Part shown: piece by piece, positions 25,239-31,751 of the stretch
Layout: every line of letters begins with the position of its first letter
Position numbering within the stretch: the stretch's first letter is position 1
NCBI GenBank assembly: GCA_963773945.1
Contig: CAVZDD010000004.1
Location: 124,001-188,000, forward strand
DNA from: JAKIWV01 sp963773945
GTDB taxonomy: Archaea; Thermoplasmatota; Thermoplasmata; Lutacidiplasmatales; UBA184
Length of the DNA: 64,000 nt
Direction of reading: 5' to 3'
The notes under the pieces: generated by a model
Database searches by the model: none
Seen by the model: the letters and a program-made list of their open reading frames with translations, nothing else
Told to the model about the DNA's origin: nothing
Translations under genes and position numbers: made by a program

Positions 25239-25420
25239 CTTCGCTCCGTCTCATTCTCCTGAGGCCCATGGGGGCTTGGCCCCGCCCCGTCGCTCGGCTT
25301 CATGGGCAAGGCCGGGATGTATCGTTCTCGTATAAACATCCGCTCACCTCCCAGAGCGATGGCCCGACCTGTTACACCCCATTCCTAACGGCCGAAATGG
25401 CCCGATAAGTTACAGAACCG

Positions 25421-25428
25421 TTTACAGA
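25421..25428. repeat. 8-bp target copy 2 (TTTACAGA)
   Basis: Sits exactly between the right end of transposon 1 and the left end of transposon 2, identical to copies 1 and 3. Confidence 0.8.
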
Positions 25429-25516
25429 GGTACTGTAACGTAATCGGGACCTGCCTCAGGTCAAGGTTCGGCTGTAACAAATCGGGACTCGGGGCAGACT
25501 CCTAGGTCAAACTTCC

Positions 25517-25885
25517 TCAAGTCTTCGTCGCGTTGGGTGGGATTCTCGCCCGCACTAGATAGTCTCGAATGCGGCCTAGAGCATCACCCATCGGGTTCTT
25601 CGCCATGATCATCTCGCTTTGTTGCTTCTGATAGGGTAGCATTCCCCGGGCCGCATAACTAGCTGGGAGCCGGAGGAACAATCCGAGGTACTCGTCGCTC
25701 TGAACCCATGCCCGTTCAACTTTGCGAGCGAATTGATCCCACTCCTTGCTGCTCACAATCCGCCGGAGAGGGGCGACAGTCTCGTCGTTGATCTTGCCCT
25801 CCCCTTGGAAGACCCACTGGAAGTCATGTTCAAGGACCGTCGCTTCCTCGTAGACTCTTTGCAGTACTTTCCATGCTCTCGTCAC
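25517..25885 (-). CDS. Hypothetical protein, 122 residues
   Basis: Not recognised. Predominantly helical with several Trp/Tyr residues (TRAWKVLQRVYEEATVLEHDF at the start) and no cysteine cluster, signal or membrane segment. It is the first gene in transposon 2. Codon use is less GC-rich than in the chromosome around the island. Confidence 0.45.
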   Translation of the reverse strand: MTRAWKVLQRVYEEATVLEHDFQWVFQGEGKINDETVAPLRRIVSSKEWDQFARKVERAWVQSDEYLGLFLRLPASYAARGMLPYQKQQSEMIMAKNPMGDALGRIRDYLVRARIPPNATKT

Positions 25886-26013
25886 TTGGGCAGGGTGTAA
25901 CCTCGGTAGGCAGGCCTTAAACCACGCGGGACCGCTCCGGCCATCCGGGGATTACTGCGTTCCGGTCACGAGGCGAAGGACTGAACACTAACGATGCGGG
26001 CGTAGAAGCGGCA

Positions 26014-26679
26014 TTGCTCGCCGAGGCGCTCGGCACAGTCAGGTTTGATCGGGTTTTAGACGTAGGCTGTGGTTCGGGCCGGTTCTTACCCGTCTTTGGG
26101 GCCCAAGCAACGGAGTATGTGGGAATCGATGTCCAAAGCGGTGTTATCAATGTCGCCCGAGGTAAGGCAGGGACGATGCACGGACTGGCATTCGCGAAGG
26201 CGGATGCGCGAATCCTGCCGTTTCGTGACGCTAGCTTCTCTGCGGTTACTATGATTCGAGTTTACCACAGGCTAGAGAGTCCTTCGGACGTGCTGAGGGA
26301 GATTGCTCGCGTTCTAAAACCCGGAGGGACTCTCATCATTACAGTGACGCCGAACCCCAGTGTGGCCACCCTCGTCAGAGACATTTGGACCCGGCTTAGC
26401 AACCCCTATGAAATTTCGCTGTCCACATTTTCGCGGAAGAGCCGTATCAGCCTAACGTCGGGAACTAACCCCGCATTCGTGGAGACAATTCGCCTCACGC
26501 GATCAAGGCTGACAGATTTGCAATTTCATATCATCCGTGAGCTGGGGTGCGGCTACGAGGAACTTCCAGCATTCAGGGGTCTCCCGGCGAATCTTTGGAT
26601 TCGAATTGGGAAATCCCTGAAGGCGTCGCCCCTGTTCCCATGTGTATTTGTGATTGCCCGACGCCCCGTTGGAGAGTGA
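26014..26679 (+). CDS. SAM-dependent methyltransferase, start uncertain
   Basis: A class I methyltransferase. Motif I VLDVGCGSGRFLPVFG is at about residues 14-29, YVGIDVQSG follows, then ADARILPFRDASFSAVTMI (motif II/III region) and LREIARVLKPGGTLIITV near 95. This is the layout of small-molecule or lipid methyltransferases such as UbiE-like enzymes. The TTG at 26014 is a formal start. The frame stays open back to about 25923 and reads GLNTNDAGVEAALLAEAL just upstream, so the true start may be earlier or the 5' end may be lost. Substrate unknown. Confidence 0.7.
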   Translation: MLAEALGTVRFDRVLDVGCGSGRFLPVFGAQATEYVGIDVQSGVINVARGKAGTMHGLAFAKADARILPFRDASFSAVTMIRVYHRLESPSDVLREIARVLKPGGTLIITVTPNPSVATLVRDIWTRLSNPYEISLSTFSRKSRISLTSGTNPAFVETIRLTRSRLTDLQFHIIRELGCGYEELPAFRGLPANLWIRIGKSLKASPLFPCVFVIARRPVGE

Positions 26680-26849
26680 CCAGACCCAACCCGGGGATGC
26701 CCTCGAGAGTGGGGTGTGTTCCTTTGGCGCTGACCGATTGGCCTGCAATATCCGAACTCGAAAGCGGCTGCGCGGCTCCGTTCTGTCCTCTCTGCCCGTA
26801 GCGTTCCACCGCTAGTGGCAAGAAGGCCGGTTGGTCTTGCTAAGAGCCG

Positions 26850-27736
26850 CTAAGCCACGACAATTTTGTTTAGTACAGCTCCCGACGTGGAAGTTCCCGT
26901 GCAGACGGCATAACCGTTGTTATTCACGCCGTCTAGTCCGCTACAGCCCCCGGCCCCGGAGGCTAGCGTTGCGGACGGCGTGGAGCCGCCGCTCGAGATG
27001 AAGAACGTGGAAAAGACATAATAGACGTTACCCTTCGTTTCGATGAAAGCATGACTCGCGGTTTCCACTTGCACGGAGTAGAATTGCGAGTAGACCGATG
27101 TACTGCCAGCAACGCATCCCGAAACTGAGGAACCGAACGTAGTCCCTACGAAAGTGCTACTGGCTGTACCGGTGGTCTGATCAACGAGTTCGATTGTGAC
27201 GTACCCATCGGACCACCCTAGAGGACCGGTCCCCCCGGAGTGCAGTCGGTCTTTGCGTACAGCTGTCCCGTGAAACTCCAATGTGCCGTGACCGTGTCGC
27301 TCGTCCCTCCAGCCGTGTAAGTGGTGGAACGGAACCCCATTTGAATGTTAATCCCGGCTGTGCAGCTTGATGTTGTATGACTAACGAACCCACCTGAGTG
27401 CTCTTGCGTTAATCCGTTTCCGGTATTAGGGGTAGCGATGGAATTCCACTCAGACGTCGTGGGGGAACAACTTGAAACTGGGAGCGTCCCTACGGCGTAA
27501 TTGGAGTAAGGTGCTACAATAGTGCAAGGACTGGAAGGTGAGCAGGTAGCGGCCAGGACTGAAGGACTCGTGAGCACACCAAGAGTTGCCACAACAACTA
27601 TGATTAAGATGGCCAGGAGAGTTCCGGCGGAAGGCTTCCGGGATTGCGAAAATAGATTGTTCCGGCGTTCGCTCACTCTACTGTCTTTAACGTCTTGACA
27701 TTGGTCAGTCAAAGTTGGTCGCTCCACGGCCGCCAC
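26850..27736 (-). CDS. Secreted or surface protein of unknown function (one frameshift in the assembly)
   Basis: Two frames join at the six-C run 27231-27236. The first carries a basic N-terminus and one hydrophobic segment TLLAILIIVVVATLGVLTS (about residues 39-57) and ends ...SFTGQLYAKTDCTPGG. The second continues TGPLGWSDGYVTIELVDQTTG to the end. The mature region is rich in Ser, Thr, Gly and Val with evenly spread cysteines, as in extracellular beta-sandwich proteins. No enzyme motif is seen. A GTG at about 27676 would give a more usual signal peptide. About 295 residues in total. Confidence 0.6.
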
Positions 27737-28183
27737 CCTTTGAAGCGGCCGTCGTTACCCACCCTGATAGACGTTCGGTCGAATTGCCGATCTGTAGGGC
27801 GGTCCGGATCGATGCGCATACGAGCGGATACGTGCGGACGAAAATGAGGAATCTCATAACATGATCCGCCCCGAAAAATCTGATCCTTTCCGTTCCGATT
27901 GGCCCTGGTTAATTACTACCGAAATCACTTCGGTTCCATTGCCATGAGAGTCATGGGCAACCGGTTCCGGCAAATACATCGAGATATCGGAAGAACGTAC
28001 GATTGTAGAGAGACTTTCGCCTAGGCAGATGTTCATTCAGATCGACCGGCGATAGTGGAAACCCAATCCTACGGCCTTCCTCGGCTGCCCAGACAAAGCC
28101 CCAAACTGTAACTGTTTCACACGGGTCCCGCGGGTTGCACTCTTCCGTCGAGGGCCGAAAGGTGCTGAAGAGTTACAGAACCG
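27737..28183. other. Gene-free right part of transposon 2
   Basis: Apart from the transposon-end motifs at 28107-28113, 28134-28140 and 28171-28183 I see nothing convincing. Two short minus-strand frames (27854-28036, 28037-28318) have no family signature, and the second runs across the transposon boundary. Confidence 0.5.
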
Positions 28184-28191
28184 TTTACAGA
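28184..28191. repeat. 8-bp target copy 3 (TTTACAGA)
   Basis: Immediately right of the transposon 2 end. Beyond it the sequence returns to the GC-rich chromosome. Confidence 0.8.
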
Positions 28192-28298
28192 CGCAGTTGC
28201 AGAACGTTCTCTGAGGTGGAGCTTCTGAGTCAGGGGCCACTCGACGGTGGAAACCGGTCCTTCCTTCGGCGTCGCGTTCGAGGCGGAACGCCGCGATT

Positions 28299-28994
28299 TT
28301 AGGACGAGATATCGCCACGGCCCGGGCCGCGGTCGAGTCGGTCGACCGACCGCGGTCTCCAGAGAACGGCGACCAAAAGGCCCGCGAGGGGCACGGCCGT
28401 CAAGTAGACCCAAAGGTCGACGTACGTCCCTGACAGGATCGCCGGCGCCAACGTGCGCGCGGGATTGAGCGAGCTCCCGGTCCAAGGTCCGATCAGGTAC
28501 GTGGCCAGCGCCACGACCGTTGGCGGCAACAGCACTCTCCATCGGGAACGCCCTTCACCCAGATCGGAGAGGACGAACACCGCGGTGACGAGTGCCGCCG
28601 TGAACGCGAGCTCGGCCGGGAAGGCTCGCAGAAAGTTGCCCTGGGTGGGAACGGTGGCTCCGAGATGAGCCACTTCGCCCAACGTGGCGAGGACGACGGC
28701 ACTCCCCAGGAACGCCCCGGAGAACTGTCCGAGCACGTAGAACGGAACCTCGCGCCAGGCGATCCGTCCGCTGGCCGCGAGCGCCAACGTGACGACGGGA
28801 TTGAGATGGGCTCCCGAGATCCGGATGAAAAGAACGATGGGGATCAAGACCGCGAGAAACCAAGCGCCCGTGGTCGCCAGTAGAGGGATCCCCCCGAGAC
28901 GAGCGGCCTCGACGATGGTCCCGGTTCCGATACCGACCAGCAGCGCGGTCCCGACCGCCTCGGCGGCCGCGCGGGCCCCGATCGAACGATTCAC
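28299..28994 (-). CDS. aqpS: Aquaglyceroporin (MIP family), probable arsenite channel
   Basis: A 231-residue membrane channel with the two NPA-type half-helices: SGAHLNPVVT (Asn-Pro-Val) and GSSLNPARTL (Asn-Pro-Ala), and about six hydrophobic segments. The GTG at 28994 overlaps the arsC stop as GTGA, so the two are translated together; the upstream extension of the frame lies within arsC. In Sinorhizobium an aqpS next to arsC lets arsenite made by ArsC leave the cell by diffusion. The same logic is proposed here from gene order. General water or glycerol transport is the alternative. Confidence 0.8.
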   Translation of the reverse strand: MNRSIGARAAAEAVGTALLVGIGTGTIVEAARLGGIPLLATTGAWFLAVLIPIVLFIRISGAHLNPVVTLALAASGRIAWREVPFYVLGQFSGAFLGSAVVLATLGEVAHLGATVPTQGNFLRAFPAELAFTAALVTAVFVLSDLGEGRSRWRVLLPPTVVALATYLIGPWTGSSLNPARTLAPAILSGTYVDLWVYLTAVPLAGLLVAVLWRPRSVDRLDRGPGRGDISS

Positions 28995-29440
28995 CGGCGT
29001 GCGCCGAGACCCCGATCGGCTTCGCGCCGGTCCGAAAGGGCCAGTTCCCTTCGCAGCCCATCGATGCGAGACCGGATCTGGTCCCGGACGGCACGGAACC
29101 CGGCATCGTCGAGTGGAGCCGGGTCCGGTAAGTTCCAATCGCGGAGCTCCAGGGACTTGAGTCGGGCGGGACAACTCGCGTCATCGAGGCAGCCCATTGT
29201 GATCCGGACCCGTGACCGATCCATCATTTCGTTGGACAGGAGTTGAGGAGCGTGGGCGGGGAGAAGGAAACCCCGTTCCTCCAGCATCGCTTGCGTGCGC
29301 AGGTTCGCCGCCCGGGCCGGTTTCGTTCCGGCGGACGTAGCTCGCCAACCTGGCGGGGGATCCGCGTTGAAGATCGCCTCCGCCATCAGTGAACGACAGG
29401 CGTTCTCCACGCAAATGAAGAGAACCCGTTTCTCGTCCAT
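28991..29440 (-). CDS. arsC: Arsenate reductase, low-molecular-weight phosphatase type
   Basis: 149 residues of the LMW tyrosine-phosphatase fold. The P-loop C10-V-E-N-A-C15-R16 with following S17 in VLFICVENACRSLMAEA is the arsenate-binding CX5R. Further on are SAGTKPA, the ArsC-type cysteine in TMGCLDDASCPA, and the general-acid block WNLPDPAP. It reduces As(V) to As(III) using thiols. The ATG at 29440 (MDEKRVLF) is chosen over an upstream in-frame ATG at 29509, which would add an implausible poly-leucine leader. The ATG overlaps the stop of the Cys-rich ORF as TGATG. Confidence 0.88.
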   Translation of the reverse strand: MDEKRVLFICVENACRSLMAEAIFNADPPPGWRATSAGTKPARAANLRTQAMLEERGFLLPAHAPQLLSNEMMDRSRVRITMGCLDDASCPARLKSLELRDWNLPDPAPLDDAGFRAVRDQIRSRIDGLRRELALSDRREADRGLGARR

Positions 29441-29535
29441 CAACAGGATCGGCCGCAGCAACAGCAGCAGCAGCGGCAGCAACACGAGACGTCCGACGGG
29501 TCGCAGCACGGCGCTTGGCGGATTGGTTCGGGCAT
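29440..29535 (-). CDS. Tiny cysteine-rich ORF (31 residues, 12 Cys) coupled to arsC
   Basis: ATG at 29533-29535, stop TGA at 29440-29442. The product begins MPEPIRQAPCCDP and ends with CCC, Arg, then six consecutive Cys and GRSC, so 12 of 31 residues are Cys. The start lies about 22 bases after the TATA-like box at 29553-29560, as in leaderless archaeal genes. The stop overlaps the arsC start as TGATG, which implies translational coupling. It would be a metallothionein-like thiol peptide able to bind As(III) or other soft metals. Caution: the DNA is partly a CTG repeat, and the arsC frame reads it as poly-Leu, so chance origin is not excluded. Confidence 0.45.
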   Translation of the reverse strand: MPEPIRQAPCCDPSDVSCCCRCCCCCCGRSC

Positions 29536-29549
29536 GGGGACCTCGACCA

Positions 29550-29564
29550 CTTCAATATGTGAAG
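29550..29564. promoter_or_regulatory. Operator-like inverted repeat over the ars promoter
   Basis: CTTCA-ATATG-TGAAG, a 5-bp perfect dyad whose spacer contains the A/T core read on the minus strand as CATATTG, the likely TATA box of the Cys-rich ORF-arsC-aqpS unit. A repressor bound here would block TBP. The divergent hxlR-like gene is the obvious candidate repressor. Confidence 0.55.
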
Positions 29565-29595
29565 CGCTCATAAGGCGGCGCTACGTACGGACATA

Positions 29596-29916
29596 GTGTC
29601 GCAATCCTGCGATCTCATCTGCCCGTGTCCCCCGATCGGATTGATCGATGTTGTCGGGAAGAAGTGGGCCGTGTGCGTGGTCTCCCTCCTCGGGAAGTAT
29701 GGCACGTTGCGGTTCGGACCGATCCAGGATTGTCTCTCGGGAGTGAGCCCGGCCACGCTCACTACCACGCTTCGTTCATTGGAGCAGGCCCACCTGGTCC
29801 AGCGCGTGCCGACCGAAGGCCCCCGGGGCCCGGTCCAAGCGTACACCCTCACGGATTCGGGCTCTTCGTTGTACCAGAGTCTCTTGCCCCTCGCGAGTTG
29901 GCTGCACTCCACGTAA
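29596..29916 (+). CDS. HxlR-family winged-helix regulator with N-terminal cysteines
   Basis: 106 residues with the HxlR layout: DVVGKKWAVCVVSLLGKYGTLRFGPIQDCLSGVSPATLTTTLRSLEQAHLVQR. This gives an HTH at about 40-64 and a wing at about 72-88. Cys5, Cys9 and Cys11 precede the domain and another Cys lies at 27, a possible thiol site for arsenite. GTG start 25 bases after a CATAAGG box. It is divergent from the arsenic unit with an operator-like dyad between, so it likely regulates arsC-aqpS and perhaps itself. Confidence 0.78.
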   Translation: MSQSCDLICPCPPIGLIDVVGKKWAVCVVSLLGKYGTLRFGPIQDCLSGVSPATLTTTLRSLEQAHLVQRVPTEGPRGPVQAYTLTDSGSSLYQSLLPLASWLHST

Positions 29917-30100
29917 GCGCGCCCTGCGGCCGCCCGACGTAACGGTTGAGTTCGCGCCTGCGAGCTACCGCGCGACTCCGGAGGCCGTATCGGCGAAATC
30001 AGGAGCGTCCCCGCGCACGGGCTCCGGGAGAGATGCTACGCCCGAGCCCCGCCGCCCCTTGGCTCGTCGGTCTTCCCGGACCGGTCCGATCGCTCCGCGA

Positions 30101-30766
30101 TTATTTTCCTAGCTCGTTAATCTGGCCCGTGCTGAGGAGGTGCGAGGGGGCACCCTCGAGGGCGACCCGGATCATCGCCCGTCCCATCCGCTCGGTCGTG
30201 GTGATCGAATTCGGCGCGACGGCCTTGGCGAGGAGAACGAAGGGGGACAATATCGTGTACACTACTCGATAAGACCGCGTCTTCGACCGGATGCCGTGGA
30301 GCGGCTGGATGATGCCCGGCCGGAACATGTAGGCACCCTTGAACGGCATGTGGAGCAGCGCGTTTTCCGTTTGTCCCTTCACTCGGGCCCACATGCTTCG
30401 ACCGTGCTCCGTACCGTCGGTGCCGGCGCCGGAGACGTAGGTGATCGTCATGCCCGGGTTGAGTCGGACCAACGTCCGAGCAATCCTCGTCGTGAGGTCG
30501 AACGTGACACGCCGGTAGTCGGCCTCCGACTTCCCCGCTGAAGAGACCCCGAGACAGAAAAAGCAGGCGTCGTAGCCGCTGAGTCGGTCTACGGCTCCCG
30601 TCAGGTCGCCGACATCCGGGAGGAGGATCTCCCGGAGCTTCTCGGCACGTTGCCCGGTTGAACTCCGGCCCACGCAGAGGACCGCTTCGACCCGCGCGTC
30701 GAGGAGGCATTCCCGAAGAACGCCCTGGCCGACCATCCCGGACGCGCCGAACAGGAGGACCTTCAC
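30101..30766 (-). CDS. NAD(P)-binding oxidoreductase, atypical SDR (HTATIP2-like)
   Basis: The 221-residue protein starts VKVLLFGASGMVGQGVLRECL, a Rossmann GxxGxxG motif. CVGRSSTG, YDACFFCLGVSSAGKSEADYRRV and ITYVSGAGTDGTEHG, with Ser in the usual catalytic strand, follow. Such proteins bind NADPH, but activity is often unknown. I use the GTG at 30766, which puts the dinucleotide fold right at the N-terminus; the longer frame has an unlikely Trp-rich leader. Confidence 0.75.
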   Translation of the reverse strand: MKVLLFGASGMVGQGVLRECLLDARVEAVLCVGRSSTGQRAEKLREILLPDVGDLTGAVDRLSGYDACFFCLGVSSAGKSEADYRRVTFDLTTRIARTLVRLNPGMTITYVSGAGTDGTEHGRSMWARVKGQTENALLHMPFKGAYMFRPGIIQPLHGIRSKTRSYRVVYTILSPFVLLAKAVAPNSITTTERMGRAMIRVALEGAPSHLLSTGQINELGK

Positions 30767-30924
30767 AGCCCCCTCCCACCAGCCCCAGCCCCAATAGAGA
30801 ATCGGTTCGCGCCCTGCAATATCCTGCGAGCGAAGGACACCCGGGAGGGTCTCCCAAGGATCGCCTCCGCAGCGTAAGGCTAAAAGGGGAGGGCTGCGCA
30901 TTCAAGGTGGGGGCATACGTGTCC

Positions 30925-31668
30925 ATGCGGACTCGCCCGCGACGCAACCGCCGCGGCATCAGTAACATAATCGGGGTCATCCTCCTCGTGGCGATCACCG
31001 TCGTCCTGGCGGCGGTCCTGTTCGCCTTCAAACCGCCGGTCCCCACCGCTGCGAGCTCGATCTACTACACCGTCGACACCGGCACCACCGCCCCTACGTG
31101 GGGGGACCTCACCGACTGCGCGAACGTCAACGACCCCTCCACGTGCGCCCAGCAGCCCGCGGTGAACATCGTCTTCACGACCCAGTCGCCCGGCACGATG
31201 GCGGTCGCCGATATCGAGTTCTATTTCATTTGCAACGGAACGGTCTACTTCTCCTCGACGCTGCCCAATATGCTCTACATCCCGACGACCAACCACGCGG
31301 CGAATTTCAACTGTGTCGGACCGAATACGAACTGCTTGCAGACCTGCGGCACCTACAACCCCGCCGTAGTGTTCGGCTACGATATTCCGTTCAGCCGGCT
31401 CGGATTCTTCTGGCAGCTGACGCCCAACGCGACCTATCTCTCGGACGGCGACAGCATCGTGCTTTATGTACACTCCACTACCGCGCCGCACGACGTCGGC
31501 TCCACGAACCCCGATACCGACGATTATCACGGGATTCCCGCCTGGTGCTTCGCGAGCCCCGGCACGCTGAACCCGCCCAACAACTGCGAGATCAAGCTCG
31601 TCTATCTCGGCCAGCCGCAGTCGACGGTCGTCGTCATCCCGATTTCCCAGCTGTCGGCGCCCAATTGA
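30925..31668 (+). CDS. Archaeal type IV pilin
   Basis: The 247-residue product opens with basic MRTRPRRNRRGISNIIGVILL and the hydrophobic helix ISNIIGVILLVAITVVLAAVLFAF, the classic archaeal pilin leader. The cleavage site after RRG is cut by the EppA/PibD-type peptidase. The extracellular part carries eight or more cysteines and several N-x-S/T sites. An SD-like AAGGTGG stands upstream of the ATG and a possible TATA GGCTAAAAGG at about 30879-30888. It shares design with the larger pilin-like protein at 16-17.6 kb. Confidence 0.85.
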   Translation: MRTRPRRNRRGISNIIGVILLVAITVVLAAVLFAFKPPVPTAASSIYYTVDTGTTAPTWGDLTDCANVNDPSTCAQQPAVNIVFTTQSPGTMAVADIEFYFICNGTVYFSSTLPNMLYIPTTNHAANFNCVGPNTNCLQTCGTYNPAVVFGYDIPFSRLGFFWQLTPNATYLSDGDSIVLYVHSTTAPHDVGSTNPDTDDYHGIPAWCFASPGTLNPPNNCEIKLVYLGQPQSTVVVIPISQLSAPN

Positions 31669-31751
31669 CGCGGGCCCGGGCGTACTAGCGTCCGCTACCG
31701 CCGCCCCGCTCGGCGAGGGCTTAAGGTCCGGCACGTAGCTCGGCGCGCCGC

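Larger units (their letters stand above)
19262..25420. mobile_element. Cargo-carrying transposon 1 (6.16 kb, IS6-like ends)
   Basis: The left end reads GGTACTGTAACGTTATCGGG from 19262. The right end read inward from 25420 is CGGTTCTGTAACTTATCGGG. Each end has a second inner copy of the TGTAAC-TCGGGCC motif 38-39 bp further in (19305-19320 and 25362-25376). An 8-bp target TTTACAGA flanks both sides. Inside are a DDE transposase at the left end, two small DNA-binding proteins, a DNA methyltransferase with a putative endonuclease, a retropepsin, a DUF5678 protein and two small unknowns. No copy of the right end lies just after the transposase, so the simple IS is not separable from its cargo. 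Ends and 8-bp duplication are reminiscent of the IS6 family. Confidence 0.75.
24954..25420. other. Gene-free right end of transposon 1
   Basis: No convincing ORF. It contains a perfect 31-bp palindrome, a second fold-back at 25167-25238, and the two inner copies of the transposon-end motif at 25362-25376 and 25401-25420. Confidence 0.55.
25429..28183. mobile_element. Transposase-less transposon 2 (2.75 kb) in tandem
   Basis: The left end GGTACTGTAACGTAATCGGG at 25429 matches the left end of transposon 1 at 19 of 20 bases, including the inner repeat 39 bp further in (25472-25486). The right end read inward from 28183 is CGGTTCTGTAACT, identical to transposon 1 over 13 bases. A diverged inner motif GTTGCAC stands at the same 38-bp spacing (28134-28140). 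It is followed by target copy 3. Cargo: a small unknown protein, a methyltransferase and a secreted protein. It has no transposase, so mobility would depend on the neighbour's enzyme in trans. Confidence 0.7.

Noticed and set aside
27854..28318. Two short minus-strand ORFs (60 and 93 residues)
   Set aside because: The second crosses the transposon boundary and target repeat; neither has recognisable composition or motifs.
28991..29509. Longer arsC with a leucine-rich N-terminal leader
   Set aside because: The extension comes from a CTG repeat. ArsC is cytosolic and the MDEKRVLFICVEN start at 29440 matches the family exactly.
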